DNA of 64,000 nucleotides from Bacillus pumilus (GTDB lineage: Bacteria; Bacillota; Bacilli; Bacillales; Bacillaceae), in assembly GCF_024498355.1 (NCBI RefSeq), contig NZ_CP101833.1, positions 2,213,001 to 2,277,000 of the forward strand, written 5' to 3'. This document shows positions 62,163 through 64,000 of this stretch, one piece after another. A program made the translations under genes and the position numbers. Position 1 is the first letter of the stretch. Every line of letters starts with the position of its first letter. The notes under the pieces were generated by a model that saw nothing but the letters and a program-made list of their open reading frames with translations, made no database searches and had not been told where the DNA came from.

Positions 62163-63278
62163 TTAATGATTATAAGAACCCATGTTATCTTGAGAGATTT
62201 TTTGATGAAGCGCTGTGTTTAATCCATTGGCAAGTACGTTTGCCATATCATCAATGAATGTATCCACTTCCTTCGGCGTCACCATTAAATTTTGTCCTAG
62301 CGGCGAAAGCACTTCATGGATCAGCTGTCTTTTCTCTTCATCAGGAAGCGTTCCTACTATTCCTAAGAATGATTGACGCGTTTCTTCATCTGGCAAGTCT
62401 TCTTCGTTTAGCACTTTTTTCTTCCCAAATGTCAGACCAGCCGGCACAAGAGAGCGGGAGGGTCTATCATCTTTCAGTTCTCTACCAAAATGCTTTAAGA
62501 CATAATCAATCGTATCACTTGCGATCGTCACTGCATCAACCACTGTCGGGACGCCAATCGCAATCACTGGAATACCCAAGGTTTCTTTGCTTAATTCCTT
62601 GCGCTTATTCCCTACACCAGATCCTGGATGGATGCCTGTATCAGACATTTGAATCGTTGTATTCACCCGTTCCACCGCACGAGCAGCAAGTGCATCTATG
62701 GCAATCACAAAATCGGGTTTGGAACGTTCGATCACACCTTGTATAATGTCACTTGTTTCAATTCCAGTCAGTCCCATCACACCAGGTGATAAAGAGGACA
62801 CTGGGCGATAGCCTTCCTGTACATTTTCCGGCTGTAATTCAAATAGATGACGGGTCACAAGCAGGTTTTCAACTGTGAGTGGTCCTAATGCATCTGGCGT
62901 GACATTCCAGTTACCTAGTCCCACTACAAGACAGCTCGCATCTGCCTGAATTCCCCGGTCTTTTAAAAACTGAGCAAAATGATGGGCGAAGACTTCGACT
63001 ACTTTTTCTTGCATCTCAGAATCCTTCTCCCGAATGCCCTGCGCCTCAAGTGTCAAGTATGTTCCTGCCTTTTTCCCCGTCAGCTCTTCTCCTTCTTTCG
63101 TAATCTCCACAGTGCGTATGCGGATCCCGTGCTCTTCCTTTTCTTTCTCGACAATTCCTTGAATGCCATCATTTTTGACGACATTCGGATCGTTCTCTTG
63201 TTCTAGTATCTCTTTTGTTTCAACGGCCAAGTCTGTCCGGATTTGATAAGCGCTTAAATCGAGTTTCTGTTTCTTCAT
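62163..63278 (-). CDS. gpr: germination protease GPR
   Basis: 371 residues (B. subtilis 368). Cleaves small acid-soluble spore proteins at germination; made as zymogen in the forespore. N-terminal propeptide of about 14 residues before the conserved IRTDLAVE. Further family motif [13 protein letters not shown] (about 121-133) and [15 protein letters not shown] (about 209-223). ATG follows AGGAGCC-type site. Candidate SigG promoter lies upstream. Confidence 0.96.
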   Translation of the reverse strand: MKKQKLDLSAYQIRTDLAVETKEILEQENDPNVVKNDGIQGIVEKEKEEHGIRIRTVEITKEGEELTGKKAGTYLTLEAQGIREKDSEMQEKVVEVFAHHFAQFLKDRGIQADASCLVVGLGNWNVTPDALGPLTVENLLVTRHLFELQPENVQEGYRPVSSLSPGVMGLTGIETSDIIQGVIERSKPDFVIAIDALAARAVERVNTTIQMSDTGIHPGSGVGNKRKELSKETLGIPVIAIGVPTVVDAVTIASDTIDYVLKHFGRELKDDRPSRSLVPAGLTFGKKKVLNEEDLPDEETRQSFLGIVGTLPDEEKRQLIHEVLSPLGQNLMVTPKEVDTFIDDMANVLANGLNTALHQKISQDNMGSYNH

Positions 63279-63309
63279 AAAAAGGCTCCTTCCACCAAGT
63301 AATTAACAG

Positions 63310-63339
63310 TAGTCTTTCCATCTCTATAAAGAAACATTC
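63310..63339 (-). promoter_or_regulatory. candidate SigG promoter of gpr
   Basis: GAATG (63339-63335), 18-base spacer, AAGACTA (63316-63310) on the minus strand; GHATR-N18-CATnnTA is the SigG pattern and five of seven -10 positions fit. SigG/SigF control of gpr is known in B. subtilis. Confidence 0.45.
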
Positions 63340-63375
63340 GAGCGGTTCATCAATGAAAAATACTTTACATTTATA

Positions 63376-63404
63376 TTGCATTCTAAAGGTGTGTTTGATA
63401 GAAT
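63376..63404 (+). promoter_or_regulatory. SigA promoter of rpsT
   Basis: TTGCAT (63376-63381), 17-base spacer, TAGAAT (63399-63404), 73 bases before rpsT. Confidence 0.6.
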
Positions 63405-63476
63405 ACAACTTGTTCTATTGTGAAGATTTAACCTTAAGACAATTGTGTTTAGGTTGTATCTTAGGAGGTGAAACAC

Positions 63477-63743
63477 ATGCCAAATATTAAATCAGCGATC
63501 AAACGTACAAAAACGAATAACGAGCGCCGTGCACACAACGCAACAATCAAATCTGCGATGCGTACTGCGATTAAACAAGTTGAAGTTTCTGTAGCTAACA
63601 ACGATGCTGAGCAAGCAAAAGCTGCTCTTTCTTCTGCTGCAAAACGCATTGACAAAGCCGTTAAAACTGGTCTTGTACACAAAAACGCAGCTGCGCGTTA
63701 CAAATCAAGACTTGCTAAACAAGTAAACGGACTTTCTGCATAA
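63477..63743 (+). CDS. rpsT: 30S ribosomal protein S20
   Basis: 88 residues, full length. Basic helical bundle: [18 protein letters not shown] at the start and [16 protein letters not shown] at the end. Binds 16S rRNA. ATG at 63477 follows AGGAGGTG; the GTG nine bases up is part of that site. Divergent from gpr and convergent with holA. Confidence 0.97.
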   Translation: MPNIKSAIKRTKTNNERRAHNATIKSAMRTAIKQVEVSVANNDAEQAKAALSSAAKRIDKAVKTGLVHKNAAARYKSRLAKQVNGLSA

Positions 63744-63840
63744 TGCTTGCAACGCCTCAGTGATGAGGCACCTGTTTAACTGTACGTCCGTCCTGACCGG
63801 CTCAGCCATAAGGACAGACTGGCAATTATACATCTAAACA

Positions 63841-63874
63841 AAAACGACCCTCTTTTTAGAAGGTCGTTTTTTTT
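63841..63874. terminator. bidirectional terminator rpsT / holA
   Basis: Nine-base stem AAAACGACC / GGTCGTTTT, strong T-run on the plus strand, A-tract giving T-run on the minus strand. Confidence 0.85.
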
Positions 63875-63878
63875 ATGT

Positions 63879-64000
63879 TCAAGCGCCTAATAATCGAAGC
63901 AGGAACAATTCTAGCAATAGCTGCTTGTCCTTTTTACCCGTTTTCATTTCATAATCGATCGTTGAGAGCTCTTTGACGATCTGCTTTAGTTCTTCTTCTG
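63879..64000 (-). CDS. holA: DNA polymerase III delta subunit, C-terminal end only
   Basis: Only about the last 40 codons are in the window; the rest lies beyond the right edge. The visible end reads ELKQIVKELSTIDYEMKTGK and KQLLLELFLLRLLGA, matching the helical C-terminal collar domain of HolA (YqeN), the clamp-loader delta subunit. Stop TGA at 63881-63879. The position next to rpsT supports the call. Confidence 0.85.
   Translation of the reverse strand, partial: EEELKQIVKELSTIDYEMKTGKKDKQLLLELFLLRLLGA

Noticed and set aside
62258..62746. 162-codon plus-strand frame opposite gpr
   Set aside because: Antisense to a conserved protease gene with no initiation signal.

Overview
The window is a gene-dense, low-to-medium GC stretch of a Bacillus chromosome. 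Gene order, protein lengths and many near-identical sequences match the Bacillus subtilis yqgN-to-holA region (the pst, sigA, glyQS, dnaK and gpr neighbourhoods). Differences from B. subtilis 168, namely a zinc ABC transporter operon joined to zur, a ROK-family kinase and a GNAT acetyltransferase, fit the Bacillus pumilus/safensis/altitudinis group. The species call is inference; the genus is well supported. No rRNA, tRNA, prophage, insertion sequence or CRISPR array was seen.

Layout. 1-1950: the end of yqgN, rpmG, and a membrane-protein pair yqzD-yqzC pointing the other way. 1990-6520: the high-affinity phosphate operon pstS-pstC-pstA-pstBA-pstBB behind a four-repeat Pho box. 6646-13680: pbpA (PBP2A), an MFS transporter, sodA, yqgC, yqgB, a GNAT acetyltransferase and yqfZ. 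13779-18330: ispG, yqfX, yqfW, a ROK kinase, zur and znuB. 18326-26750: znuC behind a candidate Zur box, yqfU, yqfT, nfo, cshB, yqfQ, ispH, yqfO, trmK and cccA. 26747-38660: the macromolecular synthesis cluster dnaG-sigA, yqxD, ccpN-yqfL, T-box-controlled glyQS, recO, yqzL, era and cdd. 38772-48200: dgkA, ybeY, pgpH, phoH, yqfD, yqfC, then the envelope-stress operon yqeZ-floA-yqfB behind a SigW-type promoter, and rpsU-yqeY. 48302-64000: yqeW, the CIRCE-controlled heat-shock operon hrcA-grpE-dnaK-dnaJ-prmA-rsmE-mtaB, hemW, lepA, yqxA, spoIIP, gpr, rpsT and the C-terminal end of holA.

The genes serve core functions: phosphate and zinc acquisition, cell-wall synthesis, isoprenoid synthesis (ispG, ispH), transcription and replication initiation, glycyl-tRNA charging, ribosome maturation (era, ybeY, rsmE, prmA, lepA), c-di-AMP turnover (pgpH), chaperones and late sporulation or germination (spoIIP, gpr, yqfC, yqfD). 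Regulation is readable at many points: Pho box, Zur box, T-box, CIRCE, SigW, candidate SigE and SigG promoters, and more than twenty intrinsic terminators. I did not find an undescribed biological system. The most checkable observations are the Zur-box/znuCB-zur arrangement and a promoter-plus-terminator leader in front of ispH.
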